A DNA stretch of 64,000 nucleotides, taken from positions 806,001 through 870,000 of the forward strand of contig NC_014012.1 in assembly GCF_000091325.1 (NCBI RefSeq). Reading direction: 5' to 3'. This stretch comes from Shewanella violacea DSS12. GTDB taxonomy: Bacteria; Pseudomonadota; Gammaproteobacteria; Enterobacterales; Shewanellaceae. This document shows, piece by piece, positions 1-8,164 of this stretch. A program made the translations under genes and the position numbers. Every line of letters starts with the position of its first letter. Positions within the stretch are counted from its first letter, which is position 1. Under the pieces are notes generated by a model. It ran no database searches. It saw only the letters and a list, made by a program, of their open reading frames with translations, and was not told the DNA's origin.

Positions 1-221
1 CGATGCGGAGTGTATAGCAGTCACTTTATAATGTGTATTTAGCTGGATCATAAATATTGGCTCCTCTGTTGGGGGGGGGTGCTGAAATAAGCGGGAGAGG
101 ATTTGCCTTTAATTCTGTTTCGCTTTAAGTTAATTTGAAGTTAACTTGCTGAGCTTAAGCGCTTGTCGCAAACGACTTTAAACGTCATTTAAAACTACTA
201 AAAGAAGAACGATAAAGCAGT
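1..221. other. Leader region upstream of the response regulator
   Basis: No gene seen. The stretch is AT-rich after a run of nine consecutive G residues at 71-79. The end at position 1 is the window edge, so an upstream operon partner of the response regulator could lie outside. I could not identify a convincing promoter. Confidence 0.5.
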
Positions 222-1778
222 ATGGATACGATTCTCATTGTCGATGATAACCAGGCCGTGTGTGATGCATTGGCACTGATGTTGGAACTCCATGGGTATA
301 AGACCCATAGCTGTTTATCCCCGGAAGTGGCGCTGGAATTGGTTAAAATCCATGATATAGCCCTAGTGATCCAGGATATGAACTTCACTCAGGACACCAC
401 CTCGGGTGAGGAGGGGAAATCACTCTTCTATGAGCTGCGTTCCTTGCAGCCTTTACTGCCCATAGTGTTGATCACCGCCTGGACTCAGCTGGATATCGCC
501 GTCGAATTGGTCAAAGAGGGCGCGGTGGATTATATGGGTAAGCCTTGGGACGATGCCAAGCTACTCAACAGTGTGAGTAACCTTATTTCCCTGCATACTC
601 TGTCCCGGGAAAATACCCAATATCAGCGTGCCGAGAGTCAACGCATGGTGGCCATTAAAGATGCTGATCTGTGTGGCATAGTGTTCGCTAGTGGGTCGAT
701 GCAGCGCAGTGTCGATCTTGCTCTGCAGATAGCGCGTTCAGATGTGTCTGTGCTGATAACCGGCCCCAATGGCGCGGGTAAAGATAAGCTTGCGGACATC
801 ATTCATGCTAACTCTCCCTTGAAGAATAAGCCTTTTATCAAGGTGAATATCGGCGCCTTACCCATGGATCTGCTGGAGGCTGAGCTGTTCGGCGCTGAGG
901 CTGGTGCTTTTACCGGCGCCAACAAGACCCGCATAGGTCGTTTCGAGGCGGCCGATGGCGGTACACTGTTTCTGGACGAGATAGGCAATCTGTCTTTGTC
1001 GGGTCAGATTAAACTGCTGCGGGTGCTGCAAACTGGTGAATTTGAACGTCTGGGTAGTCATCAGACCCGTAAGGTTAAGGTACGCGTGCTTAGCGCCACT
1101 AATGCCGAACTCGCACTCGACATTCGCGAGGGACGTTTTCGTGAAGATCTCTTCTATCGTCTCAATGTTATCGAGCTCGAACTGTCTCCCCTCAATCAAC
1201 GCCAAGATGATATTTTGCCTTTGGTTAGTCACTTTATAGGCCCGAATTTCTCCCTCAATAAACAGACTCAAAGAGCCCTAGAGGCCCATGCTTGGCCCGG
1301 TAATGTCAGGGAGCTGGAAAATGCCTGTAAGCGTGCTGTGATACTGGCACCATCTAAGCTGCTCACCCCATTGGATTTCGGTCTGAGCGCTGAGCCGGTA
1401 CAGGATAATCCTGTGTCTGGCCCAGAGTTAAAACAAGAGTTAACGCTAGAGTTAAAACCAGTACTTAAATCTGAGTTAAAACAAGAGTTAGCGTCTGACT
1501 CTAAACCTGAGTTAAAGCCAGTACTAAAACGAGAGTTGAAGCCAGAGTCTGCAATAGATCAGAAAGCCGATACGCCAAGGGTGCCAGACTCTGCTAGTGA
1601 TAATGCTCATTCTAGTGCCAGTTCTAGCACCCGCTCTAGCATAAGCGTCATAGACAAGACGAGTATACAAGCCGAATTACACAGGCATCACGGCGTTATA
1701 GCCCGTGTGGCCAAATCGCTGGGGCTTAGCAGGCAGGCCCTGTATCGCCGTATGGAAAAGTTTGGTATCAATAAGTAG
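222..1778 (+). CDS. Sigma-54-dependent NtrC/AtoC-type response regulator
   Basis: Activates sigma-54 RNA polymerase after phosphorylation by a partner kinase, here probably the histidine kinase immediately downstream. Residues 1-120 are a receiver domain with the acidic pair D8/D9, phosphoacceptor D52, T85 and K107. Residues about 155-385 are an AAA+ domain with Walker A at 181-187, an intact GAFTGA sigma-54 contact loop at 228-233 and Walker B LFLDEIG at 249-255. The C-terminus is a Fis-type helix-turn-helix ending in [11 protein letters not shown]. Between AAA+ and HTH (about 395-455) lies a low-complexity linker of repeated Leu-Lys/Glu units. The Walker A reads GPNGAGKD where GETGTGKE is usual. 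Target genes are unknown. Confidence 0.93.
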   Translation: MDTILIVDDNQAVCDALALMLELHGYKTHSCLSPEVALELVKIHDIALVIQDMNFTQDTTSGEEGKSLFYELRSLQPLLPIVLITAWTQLDIAVELVKEGAVDYMGKPWDDAKLLNSVSNLISLHTLSRENTQYQRAESQRMVAIKDADLCGIVFASGSMQRSVDLALQIARSDVSVLITGPNGAGKDKLADIIHANSPLKNKPFIKVNIGALPMDLLEAELFGAEAGAFTGANKTRIGRFEAADGGTLFLDEIGNLSLSGQIKLLRVLQTGEFERLGSHQTRKVKVRVLSATNAELALDIREGRFREDLFYRLNVIELELSPLNQRQDDILPLVSHFIGPNFSLNKQTQRALEAHAWPGNVRELENACKRAVILAPSKLLTPLDFGLSAEPVQDNPVSGPELKQELTLELKPVLKSELKQELASDSKPELKPVLKRELKPESAIDQKADTPRVPDSASDNAHSSASSSTRSSISVIDKTSIQAELHRHHGVIARVAKSLGLSRQALYRRMEKFGINK

Positions 1779-1849
1779 CTGGTGTCGAATAGCTTGCTAG
1801 TCAAGATGATGCTTGGCTTGATTAACAAAGGATTTAACTATGTGTAGTT

Positions 1850-3241
1850 ATGATGGATGATTGTGCAATGACACTGAGATCTAAGTTGATTCTAGCTAGT
1901 GTTTTAGCCTGTTTCTTGGGCTTAGTTTCGGCAGGTTTACTGTTTAACTGGCTGGGTCAGGACTATCTGGTATTGATCGCCCTGTTGTCATTGGGCTTAG
2001 TGTGGGCGGTGAGCCATTACATGACCCGCAATCTGGCCGACTGCTTGGCAGCCTTGGAGGTGGGTCTACTCAACTTCAAGGATAATGATTTTAGTATCAG
2101 TATCCCGGTTAAAGGAGATGAGCAGTTACGGACCTTGGCTCGGCTATTCAATGAGTCGGCACATACCCTGAGGCGGGAGCGGCAATTCATCTACCAGCGT
2201 GAGTTGTTACTGGATAAGGTGATCCAAAGCTCCCCCAATGTGATGATCCTGCTCGATGATGAACAGAGAGTTATCTACGCCAATGACGCCGCCCGGCACC
2301 TGTTTAATCAAGGCGTACCCATAGAAGGCTTGCATCTGCATGAGCTGATCGAAGCCTGCTCTCCGGAACTTATCACAGCGTTAAATAATCCCAAAGATGG
2401 CCTGTTTACCTTAGGGGCCAAGGAGTCGTTAGGCACAGATATCCAAGGTGAAACCAGCGATGAGACCATGAATGAGGATGAGACCTGGCATCTGTCCAGG
2501 GGACGCTTCAAGCTCAATGGCCAGCTGCATCATCTACTCTTGCTGAAACAGATGACCCATGAGCTCAATCGACAAGAGGTGGCAGTGTGGAAGAAGGTGA
2601 TCCGCATCATAAGTCATGAGCTCAATAACTCGGTGGCCCCAATAGCTTCCATGGTTAACTCGGGCCGTATGATCACCAAAGATCTTAATGATCCCAAGCT
2701 GAAGATGATCTTCGACACCATAGATGATCGCACCCAACACCTGAGTCAGTTTATCTTCAACTATGCCAGATTCGCTAAGTTGCCACTGCCTAATAAGTCT
2801 ATGGTTAATTGGCTGAAGATGACCGAGCACCTGAGTCATCATTATAAGTTCACTTTAGATGGCAGCTTACCCGAGGGCGATGGCTACTTCGACCTCATTC
2901 AGATGGAGCAGGTGCTACTTAACCTGTTGAAGAATGCTCACGAGTCGGGATCTAAAGTCGATGAGATCACCATGAGCATCACCCAGGCCAATCCCAGTCA
3001 TGGAGTCGATAGTGCTAGTGGAAATAAGGGGATCTTAATCAGCATCTGTGATGCCGGCAGCGGTATGTCATCCGAGGTGCTCAAGCAGGCATTATTGCCT
3101 TTTTACTCAACCAAACAATCGGGCACCGGATTGGGCTTGCCCCTGTGCCGGGAGATATTAGAGGCACACGATGGCCGCATCAGCCTGCATAATCGGGAAG
3201 AGACGGGGCTGTGTGTGAAGCTTTGGTTACCCCAAAGTTAG
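1850..3241 (+). CDS. Membrane histidine kinase, NtrY-like (PAS, HisKA, HATPase)
   Basis: Sensor kinase expected to phosphorylate the adjacent NtrC-type regulator (71 bp upstream, same strand). Two N-terminal transmembrane segments (about 12-34 and 37-57) are followed by a HAMP-like stretch, a PAS domain (about 120-200), an H box ISHELNN with H256, an N box (LLNLLKNAHESG), a G1 box (DAGSGMS) and a G2 box (GTGLGLPLC), so the catalytic core is complete. The periplasmic loop is very short, so sensing is probably intramembrane or cytoplasmic. The start is ambiguous: the best Shine-Dalgarno (AAAGGA near 1828) serves an ATG at 1840 that opens only a six-codon frame ending at the TGA at 1858. Starts at 1850 or 1868 are both possible. 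Confidence 0.9.
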   Translation: MMDDCAMTLRSKLILASVLACFLGLVSAGLLFNWLGQDYLVLIALLSLGLVWAVSHYMTRNLADCLAALEVGLLNFKDNDFSISIPVKGDEQLRTLARLFNESAHTLRRERQFIYQRELLLDKVIQSSPNVMILLDDEQRVIYANDAARHLFNQGVPIEGLHLHELIEACSPELITALNNPKDGLFTLGAKESLGTDIQGETSDETMNEDETWHLSRGRFKLNGQLHHLLLLKQMTHELNRQEVAVWKKVIRIISHELNNSVAPIASMVNSGRMITKDLNDPKLKMIFDTIDDRTQHLSQFIFNYARFAKLPLPNKSMVNWLKMTEHLSHHYKFTLDGSLPEGDGYFDLIQMEQVLLNLLKNAHESGSKVDEITMSITQANPSHGVDSASGNKGILISICDAGSGMSSEVLKQALLPFYSTKQSGTGLGLPLCREILEAHDGRISLHNREETGLCVKLWLPQS

Positions 3242-3334
3242 CTAGCCTTCGAATGAAGGCTTAATACATTTTCTGATTTAGCTTCTGGCTGAGTGGGTAT
3301 TGGGGAGTGTGTTTGAGTATTTGGGTTTAATTGT

Positions 3335-3562
3335 AATCTAACGCCTGGCCGGCGGGGAATGTGCACTCTTTATTTTGAGAAGGTTCTGCGAGACGGTGAA
3401 TATGGCGTAGCCATGTGCTATGAACGAGAGGCATGGATGCCGAACTGGCCTTTAGATAGGACATCATTCAAGTACAGTCCCTGTAGTCTCTGCGGCAGCG
3501 TCCATGCTACCGAAGCTCGCAGCCGCATCTACACCGGCTGATTTTTTCTCTTCGATTAGGCT
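3335..3562 (-). repeat. Dispersed intergenic repeat, copy A
   Basis: Inverted copy. It shares GGCGTAGCCATGTG, GAACTGGCCTTTAGATAGG and the distal GTGTAGATGCGGCT / AATCGAAGA (reverse strand) blocks with the copy at 7 kb. It lies just beyond the 3' end of the histidine kinase gene. Confidence 0.75.
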
Positions 3563-3734
3563 TTATTGCTAATGTTCTATAACTCACTTTTCCCCAAAGT
3601 AACCTAGCCTTGGAATGAAGGCTGATAACATTTTTACCTTGATTCATTTAGTTTTGCTTGTTTCTTTTCGTCATTCCGGCAGATCTTTTGAGCCGGAATC
3701 CAGTGTCCTTTGCTGTTGCATATGTCATCTAAGG

Positions 3735-4042
3735 TCGCTGCTTCATTGTAACCTACCGCCTGTCCGGCGAGGATTGTGCACTCTTTATTTTGAGAAGGTT
3801 CTGCGAGACGGTGAATTTGGCGTAGCCATGTGATTATGAGCGAGAAGCAGGATGCTGAACTGGCTTTTAGGTAAGGATACCGTTGTGAATATGTCCCTGG
3901 CCGCTCTGCGATTTCAAACAATGTCCATGTTTAACGGCCAGTTCGGCATCCCAGCCTCTCGTTCGGAGAGTATCACTTCGCGATACCTCACCTTGAAATC
4001 GAAGCTCTTAGCCGCATATACACTAGTTGATCTACAAGACAA
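3735..4042 (-). repeat. Dispersed intergenic repeat, copy B, with long inverted arms
   Basis: Inverted copy beginning with the same GTGCACTCTTTATTTTGAG block as copy A. Internally, the arm near 3836-3872 (GAGCGAGAAGCAGGATGCTG...) pairs imperfectly with 3934-3966 (GGCATCCCAGCCTCTCGTTC), so the transcript could form a stem of roughly 30 bp around a 60-nt loop. Confidence 0.7.
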
Positions 4043-4420
4043 TTGACCTTATTCGCTCTGCCCCCTTTGTTCTGACGAGTTATTGTGACCATTTAGATAA
4101 ACGACGTCGGCATTTCTCTCAAAGTTGTCAATATTTTCAAGCTAGCTGATAATCTCAATCATTTCTTCTATTAATACAGGCTCAACATACATTGAGTCCG
4201 CTAGTTCTGCCTAAATGTCATAGATTTCCCCTTTAAATACTCCGTGTACCATTCTACTGACTTCAAATCTGCTAATTATTTTATTGGTTGTTCTTATGGG
4301 ATAGTAGATCATTGATAATTTCCAATAGGCTAGGTATGTTATTGATTAACAATGGGAGGCTCAATTTTTTGTGCCAAATGAATACCCCGTTTTATTATTG
4401 TAAGCGTAGAAGGAAATGCT

Positions 4421-5227
4421 TTGGAAAAGTCGAAAATATGGATAAATAAAACTTTTAAAGGTGTTGAGCTTCTTTCTGCGAGTTATACAAAGTTTAAGTT
4501 TACCAAACATTGGCATGATGAGTTAGCCATTGGGGTCATAGAGGATGGAGCAGAGGGTTTATTCTATCGTGGTGATAATCTTATAATTCCCAAACGTCAT
4601 ATAGTAGCGATTAATCCATCGGAGGTTCACACTGGTTTCTCTGGCGCACCAAATGGCTGGCGTTACAGGATGTTCTATTTCAATTTAAAAGAACTTGATA
4701 GTGAGTTTTCTAATCGAGATATGCCAATTGATCCAATAATTAATAGCCCTATAATTTATGATGAATATCTTTTTAATATTTTATTTCAATTACATGTATC
4801 ACTCGAAAAACCTTCGTTTGAGTTGACTAAAGAGTCGTTGTTTTCCTTAGCTATTGAGAAATTATTTAGGCAGTATGGCTCAGCTAAAAGGGAGAGGTTT
4901 AATAGTATCTGCACCACAAGTAGTTATCTCGCTAGAGATTTTATACAGGACAATTTTGAATTTAATCCTTCCCTGTCAGAGTTAGAAAAAATTTCAAATT
5001 GTTCAAAATTCCAGTTAATTAGAAGTTTTAAAATAATTTTTGGTATTACACCTCATCAATATTTACTTCTGATAAAAGTTAAAAATGCTAAAAAATTACT
5101 TTCTAAGGGATTGAGTTGTGTTGATACATCTCTCGCTTGTGGCTTTTGTGATCAAAGCCATTTCATTCGTAATTTCAAAAAAGCATTTGGAATTTCCCCA
5201 TCCAACTACTTAAATGATAAAGGTTAA
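4421..5227 (+). CDS. AraC-family transcriptional regulator with N-terminal cupin domain
   Basis: Probable DNA-binding regulator that senses a small molecule. Residues about 1-150 resemble the AraC ligand-binding cupin (HWHDELAIGVIEDG, a later NPSEVHTGFS). Residues about 165-265 hold the two AraC helix-turn-helix motifs, with signature FCDQSHFIRNFKKAFGISP. The start is TTG at 4421, chosen for AGAAGGA eight bases upstream and because no in-frame ATG precedes the conserved region. The exporter gene 71 bp downstream is a typical partner: AraC plus LysE pairs commonly couple an exporter to its substrate. The gene is clearly more AT-rich than the flanking core genes, which suggests acquisition. Confidence 0.9.
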   Translation: MEKSKIWINKTFKGVELLSASYTKFKFTKHWHDELAIGVIEDGAEGLFYRGDNLIIPKRHIVAINPSEVHTGFSGAPNGWRYRMFYFNLKELDSEFSNRDMPIDPIINSPIIYDEYLFNILFQLHVSLEKPSFELTKESLFSLAIEKLFRQYGSAKRERFNSICTTSSYLARDFIQDNFEFNPSLSELEKISNCSKFQLIRSFKIIFGITPHQYLLLIKVKNAKKLLSKGLSCVDTSLACGFCDQSHFIRNFKKAFGISPSNYLNDKG

Positions 5228-5298
5228 GCAGTCAATTTTGTACAAGACCTACTTATTTGTGTTGGCTAATATTGCCTCTTTTAGTTAAGGAAGTAAGT

Positions 5299-5931
5299 AT
5301 GAGTCTGTTTATCATTTGGCTAGGAGTTATGTTCCCATTGGTATTTAGCCCTGGTCCAGCAAATATCGTTTTTGCAGCATCAGGGGCTAGAGTTGGAATT
5401 AAACGTTCTATACCGTTAGTTGCTGGTATTGATAGTATTTTTATCATTAAATCTATCATTATAGGTTATGGGTTAGGGGAAGTTGTCAAAAGTCACCCAG
5501 AAATAATGAATAGCCTGCAACTAGTTGGTGCAATTTATTTAGTCTATGTGGCCGTTAAATTTATGCGACCAAATTCATCTAAATCCGAAAATATTTCAAC
5601 AGAACTTGGATTTTTTGATGGTTTGCTTATTCAATTGTTAAATAGCAAAGGTTGGTTGATGGTTTTCCTAATGTTCTCTCTGTTTACTGAGCCATCTCAG
5701 GACATTTTTGGAGATAAAGGTGTCGCTGTTTTAATTATCTGGCTAGCTTTTTTAAATATTTCGATGCATTTTGTATGGGTTTCAATTGGTGAATTTTTAT
5801 CGAGAGTTTCAAGCAGTCCATTATATGAAAAATGGTTAAGTTTCTTTTATGCATGCTGCTTAATAGCTGTCAGTATTTGGTTAATTATTGAAAACCCAAT
5901 GGTGATAACTTATTTAGGTATTAGTACATAA
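5299..5931 (+). CDS. LysE/RhtB-family amino-acid or metabolite exporter
   Basis: Inner-membrane exporter of the LysE/RhtB superfamily, 210 residues, the usual family length. The N-terminus carries the family signature FSPGPANIVFAASGARVG followed by about five or six hydrophobic segments. The start is ATG at 5299, preceded by AAGGA; a longer frame from 5257 has no ribosome-binding site. The substrate cannot be read from sequence; amino acids such as homoserine, threonine or lysine are typical. It is probably co-transcribed with the AraC-type regulator. The stop codon overlaps the first arm of an attC-like structure, as expected for the last gene of an integron cassette. Confidence 0.88.
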   Translation: MSLFIIWLGVMFPLVFSPGPANIVFAASGARVGIKRSIPLVAGIDSIFIIKSIIIGYGLGEVVKSHPEIMNSLQLVGAIYLVYVAVKFMRPNSSKSENISTELGFFDGLLIQLLNSKGWLMVFLMFSLFTEPSQDIFGDKGVAVLIIWLAFLNISMHFVWVSIGEFLSRVSSSPLYEKWLSFFYACCLIAVSIWLIIENPMVITYLGIST

Positions 5932-6024
5932 TAAGACCTATAAACGGAACAAAAATAGTTGACTACGTTTACTATGGTCCACATTATAGTCAACCATTTT
6001 TGTCCGCTTAAGCTGACGTTATGC
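5926..6024 (+). repeat. attC-like site 1
   Basis: Imperfect inverted repeat with integron attC architecture. The outer arm ACATAAT (5926-5932) overlaps the stop codon of the exporter gene. The other outer arm GTTATGC (6018-6024) matches the R' core GTTRRRY in its leading GTT and final Y. Inner arms ACGGAACAAAAATAGTTGAC and GTCAACCATTTTTGTCCG pair almost fully. A CCGCTTAA L' box precedes R'. Confidence 0.65.
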
Positions 6025-6034
6025 ATTTCTGGAG

Positions 6035-6430
6035 TTGGTCATTAAACTTTTAGTTCAGGCGATTCAAAATCAAAGAAATCTTCAGCCTAAATATTACAAA
6101 CTCACATCGTATATTGGTGCTATTGGTTGCGCACTTGGCCTCGCCTTATTTTCTTGGCAATTTGAAAGTTTGTTCACTGCCCTTAACTTCGATACTAATG
6201 CACCGCTTCGCCAAATGACTTTTAGTGTCGTGTTTACTGGCTTATGTTTGACGGTTGTTAGCTTTACTTTTGCTATATATACTGGTGCATTCATCGTCGC
6301 ATCTATATTTTCATTTGTTGCTGTGCTTTTGGGTTGGTTCAATCTAAAGCAGGCACTTGGTTATCTATTTCTATATAAATACCCAGACTCGTGGTATAAA
6401 CTTCCTAACAAGCTAATAAATAAGGACTAA
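6035..6430 (+). CDS. Small membrane protein of unknown function (cassette gene)
   Basis: I do not recognise a family. The 131-residue protein has three likely transmembrane segments (about 26-46, 62-83 and 87-106), a hydrophilic N-terminus with NQRNLQPKYYKL and a basic C-terminal tail. The only plausible starts are TTG at 6035, directly abutted by GGAG with almost no spacer, or CTG at 6029; a TGA at 6014 closes the frame upstream. Translation may be weak. It lies between two attC-like sites, with its stop codon inside the R'' arm of site 2, consistent with an integron cassette cargo gene of the usual poorly characterised type. Confidence 0.65.
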   Translation: MVIKLLVQAIQNQRNLQPKYYKLTSYIGAIGCALGLALFSWQFESLFTALNFDTNAPLRQMTFSVVFTGLCLTVVSFTFAIYTGAFIVASIFSFVAVLLGWFNLKQALGYLFLYKYPDSWYKLPNKLINKD

Positions 6431-6487
6431 AACAGTTTTGTGTTTTCGTTGTTCAACATTTTAGCAAACAATTTTAGGGCGTTAGAC
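6425..6487 (+). repeat. attC-like site 2
   Basis: Short site. R'' GACTAAA (6425-6431) overlaps the stop codon of the preceding gene; R' GTTAGAC (6481-6487) is a perfect GTTRRRY core within GGGCGTTAGACGC, the commonest form in integron cassettes. Inner arms CTAAAACAGTTTTGTG and CAAACAATTTTAGGG pair imperfectly. Confidence 0.65.
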
Positions 6488-6507
6488 GCAAGGGAGATTA
6501 ATCATCT

Positions 6508-6867
6508 ATGGATAGTCCATCCACTTTATTGGTCGTTAGGGATCTCTCTATTTCAAGAGAGTTTTACGTCAACATACTTGGCCTAAATATACTTGAGGAA
6601 TACGAAGACAGTTTAAAATTTCAAATCGGTTCACATAGCGTATTCATGTTTCAAGGAACAATGGAGGCAACAGATTATGAGCACGGTTTTAATGCTAATT
6701 CAGCGTTGGTTTTTACTGTGAGTGATTTGGATGAAAAAATAAAAGAGCTAAAAGAAAACGGTGTTGTTTTTGTTCACGAATCTCCAAATGAAAATAGGTG
6801 GGGACGTTATGCCGCTTTTAAAGATCCATCAGGTATTATTCATGAGCTAATGGAATTCTGCACCTAA
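6508..6867 (+). CDS. VOC superfamily (glyoxalase/bleomycin-resistance fold) protein
   Basis: A 119-residue single-domain vicinal oxygen chelate protein. Visible family features are the N-terminal VRDLSISREFYVNILGL helix, the central beta-strand unit around residues 35-75, and the C-terminal FKDPSGIIHELMEF strand containing the metal-ligand Glu position. Such proteins are usually dimeric metalloenzymes or drug-binding proteins; the substrate is unknown. The start at 6508 has AGGGAG eleven bases upstream and lies 27 bp after the recombination point of attC-like site 2. The stop codon TAA sits inside the R'' arm of site 3. VOC proteins are frequent integron cassette cargo, including antibiotic-binding ones, but resistance cannot be inferred here. 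Confidence 0.87.
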   Translation: MDSPSTLLVVRDLSISREFYVNILGLNILEEYEDSLKFQIGSHSVFMFQGTMEATDYEHGFNANSALVFTVSDLDEKIKELKENGVVFVHESPNENRWGRYAAFKDPSGIIHELMEFCT

Positions 6868-6963
6868 CAAGAAAATAAACAAGGACACGCCACAGTTGGC
6901 TCGGTTCCGCTTCGCTACATATTCTAGCCAACTATAATTTTCCCGCTTATCGCGGCGTTACCG
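6862..6963 (+). repeat. attC-like site 3
   Basis: R'' ACCTAAC (6862-6868) matches the RYYYAAC consensus exactly and overlaps the stop codon of the VOC gene. R' GTTACCG (6957-6963) follows a CGCTTAT L' box. The central arms CAGTTGGCT (6892-6901) and AGCCAACT (6926-6933) pair. This would be the last site of the cluster, where the bases after GTT come from the original insertion point. Confidence 0.65.
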
Positions 6964-7519
6964 CTAATCTGATTGCCATATTTTCCCTTATCAAAACCCC
7001 ATAAGTTAGAATTCATACGCTAACTCACTTCTGTCCAAAAGTGAGTTACTAGCCAGTAAAACTTAAATCGAAGAAGCTATCTTGAAATTATAGCGGGTGT
7101 GAACGCGGCTGTGACCTTCGACAGCAGGGCGAGGTTTCACAGCGTGAAACTATCCGAGCGAGAGATAGGGATATCGAACTGGCTTTTAAACATGGAGGTT
7201 GTTTGTCACGGCAGAGCCCACAGGGATTGTGCTTGAATGATATCCTATCTAAAGGCCAGTTCAGCTTCCATGCTTCTCGTTCATAGGCACATGGCTACGC
7301 CATATTCACCGTGTTACAGAAGTGTTTGCACTTAAGGTCGCTCTTAGGTATTCATACCTTCACGACATTCGTATATCCCTATACAGCACCTGCTGCAAGC
7401 AATAAACAACAATGAAGCCATGCTTACCAGCCTCTCTACTCAATACCAAGTGAACCAAACACCAAACCCGTCAAATGAACCCAAGCTAAAAATACTTGCC
7501 AACTTGTTATTACACAAGT
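6964..7519. other. Gene-free stretch filled by repeat copy C
   Basis: No gene supported. Most of it is the dispersed repeat copy listed separately, reaching almost to the stop codon of the DUF924 gene. The first 50 bases after the last attC-like site show nothing recognisable. Confidence 0.6.
7020..7515 (+). repeat. Dispersed intergenic repeat, copy C (longest)
   Basis: Contains the conserved blocks in order: AGTGAGTTACTAGCCAGTAA, AATCGAAGA, GGTGTGAACGCGGCTGTGAC, a nested module with inverted arms (GAACTGGCTTTTAAA near 7170, TAAAGGCCAGTTCAGC near 7251), CAGAAGTGTTTGCACTTAAG, and a tail with ATGCTTACCAG and AATGAACCCAA. The nested module corresponds to copies A and B in opposite orientation. 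Confidence 0.78.
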
Positions 7520-8110
7520 CTAGAAGCTTGATCCTGGCTGGGACAGAAACTCTACTTCTTCTGGTGTCGACTCGCGTCCGAGGATCTTGTTTCTGTGAGG
7601 ATAGCGGCCAAACTGGTCGATAATTGCTTTATGCCTGCGTTCAAATTCTAAGTTGCCGGCTGCGGCTTCTCTGTTAAACAGTACCATGGCAATTTCATGG
7701 ACCTTTCTGGACTCACTGTGCATATAAGGCATAAACAGGAAAGGCACCTGCTTGGCTTTAAGTTCAGTATCTGCGCCTCGGGCCACGGCTTCTTGGGCTA
7801 GGGCCAACGCCAAGGGATCGGAAGTGAAGGCCTGTGGAGTATCTCTGTGTATGTTGCGGCAAAATTGATCTAGCAAGATAATCTCGGCCAGGCGTCCCTG
7901 GGGCGTGGCGCGCCAATGATAGAGCTCCCCAACCTTAGCTTGCTCGACCAGTAAACCGAATCTGTGTTTTATCAGTGCATCAAATTCAGTATCTTTCACC
8001 CACCAAGCCTTAGGCTCTATCTCGTCAAACCAAAAATTGATAATGGTTTCGGGCGTCATATGTCTTGTCTGTGGCTCTCTTTGGGAAAGTGCTTGTTCAC
8101 TAGTGTTCAA
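7520..8110 (-). CDS. DUF924 family protein
   Basis: Conserved cytoplasmic protein of unknown biochemical function. The DUF924 signature is clear: INFWF near the N-terminus, LAEIILLDQFCRNIHRDTP, PFLFMPYMHSE and the C-terminal FGRYPHRNKILGRESTPEE. Predicted to be all-helical with a tetratricopeptide-like fold. The start chosen is TTG at 8110, because AGGAGA lies six bases upstream of it inside the longer open frame (ATG at 8134). An ATG at 8059 just before the conserved TPETIINFWF lacks a ribosome-binding site but is also possible. The 3' end abuts repeat copy C. Confidence 0.9.
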   Translation of the reverse strand: MNTSEQALSQREPQTRHMTPETIINFWFDEIEPKAWWVKDTEFDALIKHRFGLLVEQAKVGELYHWRATPQGRLAEIILLDQFCRNIHRDTPQAFTSDPLALALAQEAVARGADTELKAKQVPFLFMPYMHSESRKVHEIAMVLFNREAAAGNLEFERRHKAIIDQFGRYPHRNKILGRESTPEEVEFLSQPGSSF

Positions 8111-8164
8111 GAGTATTCTCCTGTGTTTAAGCATTCAGTTACTAGCACCTAGGAACTGGTCAAT

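Larger units (their letters stand above)
3242..4420. other. Gene-free region holding two copies of a dispersed repeat
   Basis: About 1.2 kb with no supportable gene. Open frames here follow the repeat sequence and have no recognisable product. Copies A and B of the dispersed repeat lie at about 3335-3562 and 3735-4042, both inverted relative to the copies at 7, 21.6, 23.3 and 24.0 kb. The part from about 4050 to 4420 is AT-rich and contains nothing I can name. Confidence 0.7.
5232..6963 (+). mobile_element. Putative integron cassette cluster lacking an integrase (CALIN-like)
   Basis: Three consecutive same-strand genes (exporter, small membrane protein, VOC protein) each end with the stop codon inside the R'' arm of an attC-like inverted repeat. 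The next gene starts within about 17-27 bp of the preceding GTT core. The gene types, compact spacing and AT-rich composition fit integron cassettes. No integrase gene or attI is visible in the window. The left boundary is uncertain, because no attC-like structure is evident before the AraC gene, so the regulator and exporter could form one two-gene cassette or be native DNA. Confidence 0.55.

Noticed and set aside
71..79. Poly-G tract as phase-variable promoter element
   Set aside because: Nine G residues could slip, but no promoter elements flank it convincingly, so only the tract itself is reported.
3359..4046. Three short open frames in the 3.3-4.0 kb region
   Set aside because: They follow the dispersed-repeat sequence, share parts with each other and with other copies, and lack credible starts and products.
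4050..4420. An attC-like site before the AraC-type gene
   Set aside because: A GTTATTG core occurs near 4338 but no pairing arms of attC form could be found upstream of it.
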